Assembly: GCF_020514235.1 (NCBI RefSeq)
Contig: NZ_VTLB01000001.1
Location: 186,001 to 250,000, forward strand
From: Synechococcus sp. MU1617
GTDB taxonomy: Bacteria > Cyanobacteriota > Cyanobacteriia > PCC-6307 > Cyanobiaceae
Direction: 5' to 3'
Length of the DNA stretch: 64,000 bases
Made by a program: the position numbers and the translations under genes. Every line of letters starts with the position of its first letter. The stretch's first letter is position 1. A model generated the notes under the pieces. That model worked only from the letters and a program-made list of their open reading frames with translations. It was not told where the DNA came from and ran no database searches. Positions 8,744-16,010 of this stretch are shown piece by piece.

Positions 8744-11074
8744 GTGACCCTCACTCCAAATCGTGTGGAGACCTCTGCGGGATCTGTCGCCGTGTTCGGC
8801 GCCTTCCCCGCAACGGCTCCTGCTGCCAACCCAGTTTTCTATCGCACCTACAGCCGCAAAACCCCAAGCGGCCGTGAGAGCTGGAGTCAGGTGGGTGCGC
8901 GAAACCTGGAAGGTCTGCGTCAGCTGGGCAACCTCAACGACGCGGAAGTGGCCCTGCTGGCTCGCATGCAGGCCGAGAAAAAAGCTCTTCCGTCAGGCCG
9001 CTGGCTCTGGATCGGTGGCACACGCTGGATCGAGCAGCCGGAAAACTTCTCGGGCTCATACAACTGCACGTCCACCAACCTGGTGGATTGGCAGGCCTTC
9101 GGTCTGATGATGGACCTGGCGATGATGGGCTGTGGCACCGGCGCCATCATCGAGCCGCACCTGATCGACAGGCTTCCAGTGGTGCGCAACACCTTTGAAG
9201 TCCTCGGCGTCAGCGACATCGGCATCACTCCTGCATCTGAGCGACAGGACGACTGCACCCACAGCATTGACGGCAACAAGGTGAGCATCAAGGTGGGTGA
9301 CACCCGCCGTGGCTGGGTTGACAGCTACCAGCTGATGCTCGAGCTGAGCAGCGATGCACGATTCAATGGCGGTCCAATCCAGATCGAAGTGGACCTCAGT
9401 GATGTGCGTCCTGTTGGGGAAACGCTGAAGGGTTTCGGCGGCATGGCAAACCCCGTCAAGCTCAAGGATCTCTACGGGCGCGTTGCTCGGCTTCTGAACA
9501 AAGCCCAGGGCCGTCGGCTCACTTCGGTGGAGTGCTGCCTGCTGATCGATGAAGCCGCCGTCACGATCGTGGCCGGAAACATCCGTCGCAGCGCCGGCAT
9601 GCGCCAGTTCGCTGCAGACGACCAGGCCGCTGCGTCCTCCAAGGACAACCTCTGGCAGCAAGACGAGGAGGGCAACTGGAGGATCGATCCCGAGCGTGAT
9701 GCTCTGCGGATGGCCAACCACACCCGTGTGTATCACACCCGTCCCAGCAAGGACGTTGTGCACGCAGCGGTGACCAAGCAATTCCACTCCGGTGAAGGTG
9801 CGATCCAGTTCGCTCCCGAAGCGATCGCTCGCTCCAATGCCGATCTGCTCACCACCCCTGAACTGCGCACGGAGTTCATCGAGATCTACTGCGACCAGGG
9901 TCGCAAGGAAGCAGGTCGCTGGTTGTCCGACAACCATGGCCCCATCGGCGCCAACGAGCTGGAGCACCGCCTCAGCCGTTACGGCCTAAATCCCTGCGGC
10001 GAGATCCTGGGTGCTGACTTCCACTGCAACCTGGCCGAGGTGCACCTCAACCAGATCGACCCCAGTGACGAGGAGGGCCAGGCCGATGCTTTCCGTGCAG
10101 CTGGCCTGTCGGTTGCTTGTTTGCTCAACCACCGTTTCGAGGTTGAGCGGTACCGCCAGAGCCGCGAGTGGGATCCGATCGTTGGCGTCAGCTTCACCGG
10201 TCTATTCGACTTCTTTGTGCATGCCTTCGGAACGGATTGGCTGCGTTGGTGGGAAGCCGGCCGGCCTGATACCGAGGTAGGCCTGCACTTCAAGGAGCAG
10301 GAAGCCGCTTACCTGAGCCGGTGGAAGGAGATCGTCAATCAAACGGTCTGGGACTACTGCGACCGCCAGGGTCTGCGTCGCCCCAACCGCTGCACCACTG
10401 TCCAACCTGCAGGCACCAAGAGCCTTCTCACCGGCGCTGCACCTGGCTGGCATCCCCCCAAAGCCCAGCGCTTCATCCGCCGGATCACCTTCCGCAAGAA
10501 CGATCCCGTAGCCATGGCCTGCATGGACTACGGCTACACCATCGTTCCCTCCCAGTCCGACAAGGATGAGGAAGGCCGTCTGCTGAATGACCCCTTCGAT
10601 CCCCGCTGCACCGAATGGTTGGTGGAGATCCCCACCGAGGTGAGCTGGGCGAACCTGCCAGGTGCTGATGCCGTCGACATCAACGGCTTCAGTGCCATGG
10701 CGCAATTCGACTTCTACATGCAGGTGCAGCGGCATTACACCGCCCATAACACCTCCGCCACGATCGAATTCCGCGAGCACGAAATCGAACCGTTGGCTGA
10801 TGCTCTGCATCAAGCCATGGAGAAGGGCGAGGGGTACATCTCAGCGGCACTTCTGGCCCGGTTCGATGCCAATGCCACTTTCCCCCGCCTGCCCTTCGAG
10901 CCGATCGATGCAGCCACCTACGAAGAGCTGCAATCCGCTGTGGTGAAGCGCCGCGTCAGCAGTGATTTCTTTGAAGCACTGCAGCGTTACGACCAGGGTG
11001 AGCTGACCGAAGCCGGCCCCGCTGGTTGTGATTCCGACAAGTGTCTGCTGCCTCTGGCCAAGCCGGAAAACTGA
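8744..11074 (+). CDS. nrdJ: adenosylcobalamin-dependent ribonucleoside-triphosphate reductase (class II, monomeric)
   Basis: The enzyme reduces NTPs to dNTPs using a thiyl radical generated from coenzyme B12. With the GTG start at 8744 (MTLTPNRVETSAGSVAVFG) it is 776 residues, close to the Lactobacillus-type monomeric enzyme. Key cysteines are visible: Cys108 in NCTSTN, Cys418 in NPCGE and Cys428 in CNLAEV, with a C-terminal CxxxxC pair at Cys762 and Cys767 that matches the thioredoxin-linked shuttle pair of the family. By analogy Cys418 bears the thiyl radical. An in-frame extension 20 codons upstream looks less likely. Neither start has a clear Shine-Dalgarno. No B12 riboswitch fits in the 118-bp leader. 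Confidence 0.95.
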   Translation: MTLTPNRVETSAGSVAVFGAFPATAPAANPVFYRTYSRKTPSGRESWSQVGARNLEGLRQLGNLNDAEVALLARMQAEKKALPSGRWLWIGGTRWIEQPENFSGSYNCTSTNLVDWQAFGLMMDLAMMGCGTGAIIEPHLIDRLPVVRNTFEVLGVSDIGITPASERQDDCTHSIDGNKVSIKVGDTRRGWVDSYQLMLELSSDARFNGGPIQIEVDLSDVRPVGETLKGFGGMANPVKLKDLYGRVARLLNKAQGRRLTSVECCLLIDEAAVTIVAGNIRRSAGMRQFAADDQAAASSKDNLWQQDEEGNWRIDPERDALRMANHTRVYHTRPSKDVVHAAVTKQFHSGEGAIQFAPEAIARSNADLLTTPELRTEFIEIYCDQGRKEAGRWLSDNHGPIGANELEHRLSRYGLNPCGEILGADFHCNLAEVHLNQIDPSDEEGQADAFRAAGLSVACLLNHRFEVERYRQSREWDPIVGVSFTGLFDFFVHAFGTDWLRWWEAGRPDTEVGLHFKEQEAAYLSRWKEIVNQTVWDYCDRQGLRRPNRCTTVQPAGTKSLLTGAAPGWHPPKAQRFIRRITFRKNDPVAMACMDYGYTIVPSQSDKDEEGRLLNDPFDPRCTEWLVEIPTEVSWANLPGADAVDINGFSAMAQFDFYMQVQRHYTAHNTSATIEFREHEIEPLADALHQAMEKGEGYISAALLARFDANATFPRLPFEPIDAATYEELQSAVVKRRVSSDFFEALQRYDQGELTEAGPAGCDSDKCLLPLAKPEN

Positions 11075-11096
11075 GCAGGGATCTCGTCCCGATACA

Positions 11097-11128
11097 GTTG
11101 TCGGGTGTCCCGCGGGGCACCTGACAAC
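11097..11128 (+). terminator. hairpin between nrdJ and tRNA-Ser
   Basis: GTTGTCGGGTG (11097-11107) pairs with CACCTGACAAC (11118-11128) through 11 positions, one a G-U, and the middle adds a CCC/GGG stem. It sits 22 bp after the nrdJ stop and 4 bp before the tRNA. There is no T tract, so it may stabilise or process the nrdJ 3' end rather than terminate. Confidence 0.5.
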
Positions 11129-11132
11129 CTCT

Positions 11133-11219
11133 GGAGAGGTGGTCGAGTGGTTTATGGCTCTGGTCTTGAAAACCAGCGTGTCTTCACGGGCACCGTGGGT
11201 TCGAATCCCACCCTCTCCG
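11133..11219 (+). tRNA. tRNA-Ser(UGA)
   Basis: An 87-nt class II tRNA folds here. The acceptor is GGAGAGG paired with CCTCTCC. The anticodon arm CTGGT-CTTGAAA-ACCAG gives anticodon TGA (reads UCA). A long variable arm (GTGTCTTCACGGGCAC) and a T arm with GTGGG-TTCGAAT-CCCAC follow. The discriminator is G, as in tRNA-Ser. CCA is not encoded. Confidence 0.97.
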
Positions 11220-11235
11220 TTTTGTACAACCCGAT

Positions 11236-11263
11236 AAGACGATCACAGCGATCGATCGTCTTT
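11236..11263 (+). terminator. hairpin downstream of tRNA-Ser
   Basis: AAGACGATC (11236-11244) pairs perfectly with GATCGTCTT (11254-11262) around a 9-nt loop, with TTT at the end. It lies 16 nt after the tRNA 3' end and is a likely transcription stop for it. The T tract is short. Confidence 0.55.
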
Positions 11264-11483
11264 CAATGAATCAGAGAATGTTGTGTGGCCGACGGTGATG
11301 CATCACCGGAGCGATTCGACCACGTCAACACCTTGACGGGTCCTTCCGTTCGCCTGAATACACAACCAGATTTCTTAAGAAAGAAATGGATTTGACCCCC
11401 GCCAAAGCAAGAGTCAAATACCAACACGTCGGACATCGCTCTGTCCGGCTTCCAAGCCCGTCTAGCGACTTGGCCACATCACT

Positions 11484-11576
11484 ATGGGACGAATCGACCT
11501 GATTTTTGAAGGGGTTGCACTGTCATTTGATGACATCCACAAATTGCGCTCGAGACTCGAAATGATTCTTGCCTAG
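11484..11576 (+). CDS. possible 30-residue microprotein
   Basis: A short frame, MGRIDLIFEGVALSFDDIHK to a TAG stop, with a regular mix of hydrophobic and charged residues that could form a strand and a helix. It is the only protein-like frame in the 430-bp stretch between tRNA-Ser and the next gene (11220-11649). There is an in-frame stop just upstream and no clear ribosome site, so it may be chance. Confidence 0.25.
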   Translation: MGRIDLIFEGVALSFDDIHKLRSRLEMILA

Positions 11577-11649
11577 GTGGCCTGGGCGGAACTCTGGAAT
11601 CGAAGAACCATCCCTCAAAAGACGAGGTTATTGGCGCGACGAAACACGA

Positions 11650-12045
11650 TCAACCCGCCTGGACGGGGTTATCAATGCTGCTGCCGTCGAAATCGAAGAT
11701 AAAAGCCGATTCCTCAGTAACGAGTTCACGTATCTCCTGCCGGGGGATATAGAGCAGATCAGTCTCGCCAGCCGTACAGGCCTCTGCATGGCTGCAGTAA
11801 TAACAGGCATAGCCATAGCAAGGTTTGCTGACCCTCGGGTCTTGCTCGATCCCGTGCTCAGCCATCAAGGAGCGCACAAGGCGGCAACAAAATCGTTGCT
11901 TCTGGATTTGCATCAAGGCGAAATCACGGAGCACATCTTGCATGCTTCGGTTTAACGAAGCGCAGTAGGCCTTCAGCAGGGTGTGCTCTGATTCAGACAA
12001 CCTGACGTTGACCACCTTGTCAGCCTGAACAGAAGCAGTGCCCAT
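11650..12045 (-). CDS. ribbon-helix-helix-like protein with C-terminal cysteine cluster
   Basis: The 131-residue protein starts at the ATG at 12045. Residues about 9-50 (DKVVNVRLSESEHTLLKAYC through NRSMQDVLRDFALMQIQ) have the strand-helix-helix pattern of MetJ/Arc/CopG regulators. The C-terminal half holds a cysteine cluster, CYGYACYYCSHAEAC at about 76-90 (C-x5-C-x2-C-x5-C), which could bind zinc or an Fe-S cluster. No family is recognised. It faces away from another RHH-like gene at 12414 across a palindrome-rich spacer, consistent with a DNA-binding regulator. The binding role is inferred. Confidence 0.6.
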   Translation of the reverse strand: MGTASVQADKVVNVRLSESEHTLLKAYCASLNRSMQDVLRDFALMQIQKQRFCCRLVRSLMAEHGIEQDPRVSKPCYGYACYYCSHAEACTAGETDLLYIPRQEIRELVTEESAFIFDFDGSSIDNPVQAG

Positions 12046-12245
12046 CAAATTCAGAGCGAGCGTAGTGACATTTTATCCACATTGATGCGAAATCTGCATA
12101 GAAGGGGCTTCGCTTGGGACATTCAAAGTCGATCCATCGAATCACCGAGTTGGCAGAACGGGGATACCCATGGAACAGCTGAATTGACGACACCAAGACA
12201 CAACAATTACCGCCAGATCAGCAAAGCCTGCCGCTCCAGAGATGT

Positions 12246-12271
12246 GGTCCATGGACCGAGTGCACGTGCAC
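12246..12271. promoter_or_regulatory. two adjacent 12-bp perfect palindromes (candidate operators)
   Basis: GGTCCATGGACC (12246-12257) and GTGCACGTGCAC (12260-12271) are each perfectly self-complementary and lie 2 bp apart in the 368-bp spacer between two divergent RHH-like genes (12046-12413). RHH dimers typically bind short adjacent palindromes. The operator role is inferred; nothing else in the spacer looks coding. Confidence 0.45.
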
Positions 12272-12338
12272 CAGCCATTGAGATCGCGCAGCACGGCCAA
12301 GAAACACTGCCAAGCAACCTTGCAACAACCCACAAGAC

Positions 12339-12381
12339 ACCCACGAGATACTCTCTAGTTGCTTTTGGGTATCTCTCGGGT
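12339..12381. promoter_or_regulatory. 13-bp-arm inverted repeat upstream of the RHH gene
   Basis: ACCCACGAGATAC (12339-12351) and GTATCTCTCGGGT (12369-12381) match as an inverted repeat at 11 of 13 positions around a 17-bp spacer. It ends 32 bp before the ATG at 12414. It could be an autoregulatory operator or, in RNA, a 5'-UTR hairpin. Confidence 0.45.
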
Positions 12382-12413
12382 TACCTTTGAGATGCTCCGG
12401 CAGCAGACGGGTC

Positions 12414-12650
12414 ATGATCAAAACCTCCACCCGCGAGACCCAGGTCAAGCTCACGGTCTCCGTTCCCCCGAGCCTTCATGTGCTGCTTCGCGGCTGGGCC
12501 CTGTGCGAAGGGCGTGAGCTCACCAGTGTTGTGCTCCAGTGCGTAGAGCTCTCGATTCGCCAACTCAAGAGCAATGGCTCCATACCCAACGCAGCCATCC
12601 GCGCCTACGAGGCTGCCTGTGATGAACGTTTGGCCGTGGGAGGGCTGTGA
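12414..12650 (+). CDS. small ribbon-helix-helix-like protein (CopG/Arc type)
   Basis: The 78-residue protein starts at the ATG at 12414 (MIKTSTRETQVKLTVSVPPS). VKLTVSVP is a plausible strand, SLHVLLRGWALCEGR a first helix and ELTSVVLQCVELSIRQLKS a second, matching the RHH fold of DNA-binding repressors and antitoxins. An upstream in-frame TTG is unlikely to be the start. The stop overlaps the start of the next gene as GTGA, so the pair is translationally coupled. Palindromes upstream suggest autoregulation. Function is inferred from fold and context. Confidence 0.6.
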   Translation: MIKTSTRETQVKLTVSVPPSLHVLLRGWALCEGRELTSVVLQCVELSIRQLKSNGSIPNAAIRAYEAACDERLAVGGL

Positions 12651-13069
12651 TCGTGCAACTTGATCGGATCGAACAAGCGCTCCAGGCACCGGTGATGGAT
12701 GCCGTGATTGCCCTGAGTGAAAGGGTTCAAACCCTTGAGGACAATCCTCAAGGAAGGATCTACACCGCCTATCGGGCCATTGATCAGACCCTCTCCCTTG
12801 GGTATTCCAGCAACATCGATGCAATCAGCGAACAGCTTCGCGAACGCGATTTCGTGGTGCTCGCGAGCCGTCGGGGTACACGCCGAGAGCAGAGGTTGCT
12901 GTTACTCACCCTCAAAGAGATCGGTATCGCCAGCAGCTACAACGAAAACTGCTTCAACGCATCGCCGAACACGGTGAACCATCTCAGGCACCTCGGCTGG
13001 CCCTTGGGCAATCTCAAGCAATTCGCCAACGGCACCAAGACGCGCAAACGCTTCAACCCGGGGCGCTGA
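12647..13069 (+). CDS. hypothetical protein coupled to the RHH gene
   Basis: The 140-residue soluble protein begins at a GTG that overlaps the RHH stop by 4 bp (MIVQLDRIEQALQAPVMDA). It has an N-terminal helical stretch possibly forming a coiled coil (about 5-35), a central block RIYTAYRAIDQTLSLGYSS, and a basic C-terminus (NGTKTRKRFNPGR). The region ERDFVVLASRRGTRREQRLLLLTL is strongly charged and could contact nucleic acid. I recognise no family. Its end overlaps the convergent HIT gene by 17 bp. A regulator-partner or toxin-antitoxin-like unit is possible but unproven. Confidence 0.6.
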   Translation: MIVQLDRIEQALQAPVMDAVIALSERVQTLEDNPQGRIYTAYRAIDQTLSLGYSSNIDAISEQLRERDFVVLASRRGTRREQRLLLLTLKEIGIASSYNENCFNASPNTVNHLRHLGWPLGNLKQFANGTKTRKRFNPGR

Positions 13070-13520
13070 TCAACGATCGACAGCGTTTCACCATCGCTGC
13101 CACAGCAGCGGGATCGGCAGCGGCTCGATCTCCACGATCCATCGCACGGTACAGGTCGGCGATCGCCCAGGCCTTGGAGGCCGGTTCATTCAGATGGCGC
13201 GGGATGAGATGCAGATGAAGGTGCTGGGCCCCCTCACCAAAGGCAATCGCATACACGCGTTCGCATCCGGTGATCTGTTTCACGAACTCACTGGCATCGC
13301 AAACAGCGCGACCCCAATCAGAAGCCTCGACCGCCGTGAAATCCACAGGGCCGGAACAGTGCCTCAGTGAATCCAACAGAAGCCAACCAGGGAGAGGTGC
13401 TGGGTCGGGGTGATGGCGCAAGACCCAGAGTTCAGAACGTTGAATCTCATAACGCTCTTGCGCTGCGGGGTCGATATGCAGCTGACAGATGGCGCAGTTT
13501 TCCACGGGGATGATCTTCAA
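13053..13520 (-). CDS. HIT-like nucleotide hydrolase/transferase
   Basis: The histidine-triad motif is QHLHLHLIPR, with His100, His102 and His104 in the 155-residue reading. Cys9 and Cys12 (CAIC) near the N-terminus resemble the zinc-binding cysteines of many HIT proteins. Such enzymes act on nucleotidyl or dinucleoside substrates; the specific one is unknown. The start is a TTG at 13520 overlapping the upstream stop as TTGA, with a GTG 15 bp further in as an alternative. It follows the small membrane protein in an apparent operon. Confidence 0.85.
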   Translation of the reverse strand: MKIIPVENCAICQLHIDPAAQERYEIQRSELWVLRHHPDPAPLPGWLLLDSLRHCSGPVDFTAVEASDWGRAVCDASEFVKQITGCERVYAIAFGEGAQHLHLHLIPRHLNEPASKAWAIADLYRAMDRGDRAAADPAAVAAMVKRCRSLISAPG

Positions 13521-13843
13521 CGACGAACGGCACCGCGGCCATTACCGATCAAACCGAAGTCGATGATCAGTCCGATCAACACCACCAAGAGGCCACTGAA
13601 CGACGACACACCTCCGAACGATGCCGCAGCCCAGCAATAGCCGAGGGTTGTGGTGGGGAGAAACAGCAGGCCCAGGATGGGCAACACCGGATTGGGAACA
13701 CTGGTGCCATTGAAGGGCTGCAGCACGAAGCTGCTGTTGATCACCCACATCAGCACCAACACAAGGCGTGGGGCCAGTAGGCCAATCGCCGCCAGAAGAC
13801 ACATCGCAGGGCACGGACGCTGAGTCATCCATAGCGACGTCAT
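13517..13843 (-). CDS. small membrane hypothetical protein
   Basis: The 108-residue hydrophobic protein has about three membrane segments (roughly 12-37, 53-75 and 77-98) and a short basic tail (GNGRGAVRR). The ATG at 13843 gives MTSLWMTQRPCPAM; an internal ATG five codons later is equally plausible. Its stop overlaps the HIT gene start. There is no recognised family and no catalytic motif. It is probably an inner-membrane protein of unknown role. Confidence 0.6.
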   Translation of the reverse strand: MTSLWMTQRPCPAMCLLAAIGLLAPRLVLVLMWVINSSFVLQPFNGTSVPNPVLPILGLLFLPTTTLGYCWAAASFGGVSSFSGLLVVLIGLIIDFGLIGNGRGAVRR

Positions 13844-13873
13844 CTGGAGGCGACATGGTCCTAATGAGAAAAC

Positions 13874-14569
13874 TCATGTTTCGAGCGAGCAATTCATCGC
13901 TAACTCGAAAGGAACGGCAGCGTTCGGCATCGACAACAGGCTGCTGGAGAGAACCGCAAGATCCTCGGGTTGGGTCATCGCAGAAGGCTCAACGGCCGTC
14001 ACCGCGGAAGCCATATCGGTATTGACCCAACTTGGGCAGATGCACGTCACCCGAATCCCCTTGTCCCAACCTTCATTGCGCATGCTCTGACAAAGCCCCA
14101 TTAAGGCGAATTTGCTCACGGGGTAGCCCGCCATTCGACCTTTGACGCGTTTACCACTCATCGACACCAGCACCTGGATTCGTCCATGGCCACTGGTCAC
14201 AAGGAACGGCCAGGCAGCACGAGTCAGCCACCAGGGCCCCTTCACATTGATCGCCCAGAGTTCGTCGAGCTGCTGCTCCTCACCATCCGCAAACAGCAGC
14301 GGTGTTCGATGCAAAATTCCCGCGCAGTGAATCAGGGTGTCGATTGCACCCCAGTGACGAACTGTGGAGCCAACCCAGCTATCAGCACTGGCTGGATCGC
14401 TGGCGTCGTAGGCGTGATGCAACACCGTCTCGACATCCAGATCTGTTCCTCTTAAAGCATTTGGATCCCGCAGGCCAAGACTGAGGCGGTGACCATCAGT
14501 GAGCAAACGCCTGGCAATGGAACGGCCAATGCCACGACTGGCTCCAGTGAGCAAAACAGTGCGTTGCAT
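13874..14569 (-). CDS. short-chain dehydrogenase/reductase (SDR)
   Basis: A classical NAD(P)-dependent SDR of 231 residues. The cofactor motif TGASRGIG is at 8-15, with CAG in place of the usual NAG at about 82-84, catalytic Ser in SMSG (136-139) and YPVSK with Tyr149 and Lys153. The substrate cannot be told. The ATG at 14569 overlaps the stop of the LOG-type gene by one base (TGATG), indicating a coupled pair. Confidence 0.88.
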   Translation of the reverse strand: MQRTVLLTGASRGIGRSIARRLLTDGHRLSLGLRDPNALRGTDLDVETVLHHAYDASDPASADSWVGSTVRHWGAIDTLIHCAGILHRTPLLFADGEEQQLDELWAINVKGPWWLTRAAWPFLVTSGHGRIQVLVSMSGKRVKGRMAGYPVSKFALMGLCQSMRNEGWDKGIRVTCICPSWVNTDMASAVTAVEPSAMTQPEDLAVLSSSLLSMPNAAVPFELAMNCSLET

Positions 14570-15111
14570 CAAGGCGCATTGAGGAGTCGATGAATGATCA
14601 ATTCTGGCGTTGTTGCATCCAGGAGGAGCGCGCGATTGCGCTCCGAGAGAAAGCCCGTCGAAACACTGTCATCCAGAAAGCTCAGCAACGCATCGAAATA
14701 GCCATTCAGGTTGAGCATGCCGATGGGCTTGGCATGAAAACGCAGCTGAGCCCAGGTCAAGGCTTCAAACAACTCATCGAGGGTCCCGAGGCCTCCGGGC
14801 ATGGCCACGACTGCATCGGCCAGGTCGAGCATTCGCGCTTTGCGCTCGTGCATCGATCCAACAACCTCGAGATGGGTCAAACCGGCATGCACCACCTCAT
14901 CGTTCATTAACGCCCCGGGGATGACCCCGATCACGTCCCCGCCAGCGGCCAAAGCGGCATCAGCAACAACGCCCATCAAGCCAATCCGAGCTCCGCCATA
15001 AACCAGGGTCATGCCCTGGGAGGCGATCAGTGCACCTAACTCAGTGGCAGCAAGCTTGAACAGGCTCGAGTCGCCGCTCGAGGAGCCGCAATACACAGCG
15101 ATCCGATTCAT
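14569..15111 (-). CDS. LOG-family (TIGR00730) nucleotide 5'-monophosphate phosphoribohydrolase
   Basis: Starting at the ATG at 15111 (MNRIAVYCGSSSGD), this 180-residue Rossmann-fold protein has the family motif PGGLGTLDE at 105-113 and the MHERKARM segment at 88-95 that supplies the catalytic Arg. Plant LOG enzymes of this family release cytokinin bases from riboside monophosphates. In bacteria the related proteins hydrolyse nucleoside 5'-monophosphates. The physiological substrate here is unknown. An SDR gene follows with a 1-bp overlap. Confidence 0.88.
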   Translation of the reverse strand: MNRIAVYCGSSSGDSSLFKLAATELGALIASQGMTLVYGGARIGLMGVVADAALAAGGDVIGVIPGALMNDEVVHAGLTHLEVVGSMHERKARMLDLADAVVAMPGGLGTLDELFEALTWAQLRFHAKPIGMLNLNGYFDALLSFLDDSVSTGFLSERNRALLLDATTPELIIHRLLNAP

Positions 15112-15197
15112 GACGCCTCGCTGTGATCCATTCATCCTCACCTGCGATGGCTGATAAAAACGAGCCAAGCCCCGAGAATCACCAGGAACGGGTCCCG

Positions 15198-16010
15198 ATG
15201 AAGATGACCTCGATGCGCCTTGAGCTGCTGAGCCGTCATCGGATTCGTGACCCAGGCCTCGGCCTAAATGAACCATCGGGACTGACGTTGAACAGGGATG
15301 GCTCGGCGCTGTACACCGTCAGTGATGACACCAAGGCGATTTTTCGTCTGGATCTCCAAGGCACGGTGTCAGTAAGCGACTCGTTTTTCATCGGTCTCGA
15401 CAACTTGGAGGGCATTGCGATCCGTAGCGATGACAGCGAGCTGCTCGTTGTCCAGGAAGAGAGCAATTCTGTGGTGGTGGTGGATCTGAACAGCAGGAAG
15501 GAACGCTATCGACGCCCCCTCTCAGCGATGACCAACTTCGACACAATTGCGCACCACTTCCCAGACCCTCCAGACAACAACGGATTGGAGGGCATCACCG
15601 TGAACACCAGGAACAACCATGTGGTTGTGGTGAAAGAGTGCCAGCCCGGTCTGCTGATCGAGATCGATTCCTCACTCACGACAATCCTCTCCACAAGAGT
15701 GCTGCAACCCAGCCAAGAGTTCATCCATCCCGAATTAGAGGCCGAGAAGCTGGATTTCTCGGGCCTGAGCTACGACCGCAGCAACGACACCTTCTGGATC
15801 GTCAGCGACAAGGGGCGGTGCCTGTTCCAATACGACTGGACAGGCGACACTGTTCTCCAGCGCCTCGATCTCACCATCAGCTCGGGAGACAAGCCAAAAC
15901 GGATCCGCAAACCGGAGGGTGTTGCCTTCGATCCCGTGCAAAAAAGGATGTACGTGGTGAGCGATCGGGACGCGGATCTCTACGTGTTCAAACTCCATGA
16001 CGACTGCTGA
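15198..16010 (+). CDS. SdiA-regulated/YjiK-like beta-propeller protein
   Basis: The protein (270 residues from the ATG at 15198) consists of repeated blades such as EPSGLTLNRDGSALYTVSDD, NLEGIAIRSDDSELLVVQEE, DFSGLSYDRSNDTFWIVSDKG and KPEGVAFDPVQKRMYVVSDRD. This is the SdiA-regulated/phytase-like propeller family, whose function is not settled. An AGGAACGG upstream favours the 15198 ATG, with ATG 15147 and GTG 15123 as longer options. No signal peptide is obvious from this start. The 3' end overlaps the next SDR gene by 14 bp. Confidence 0.75.
   Translation: MKMTSMRLELLSRHRIRDPGLGLNEPSGLTLNRDGSALYTVSDDTKAIFRLDLQGTVSVSDSFFIGLDNLEGIAIRSDDSELLVVQEESNSVVVVDLNSRKERYRRPLSAMTNFDTIAHHFPDPPDNNGLEGITVNTRNNHVVVVKECQPGLLIEIDSSLTTILSTRVLQPSQEFIHPELEAEKLDFSGLSYDRSNDTFWIVSDKGRCLFQYDWTGDTVLQRLDLTISSGDKPKRIRKPEGVAFDPVQKRMYVVSDRDADLYVFKLHDDC

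Noticed and set aside
15123-15197. GTG-started longer version of the beta-propeller protein
   Set aside because: The extra 25 residues are low-complexity and the longer start leaves only 11 bp to the divergent LOG-type gene. The ATG at 15198 has a better ribosome site.
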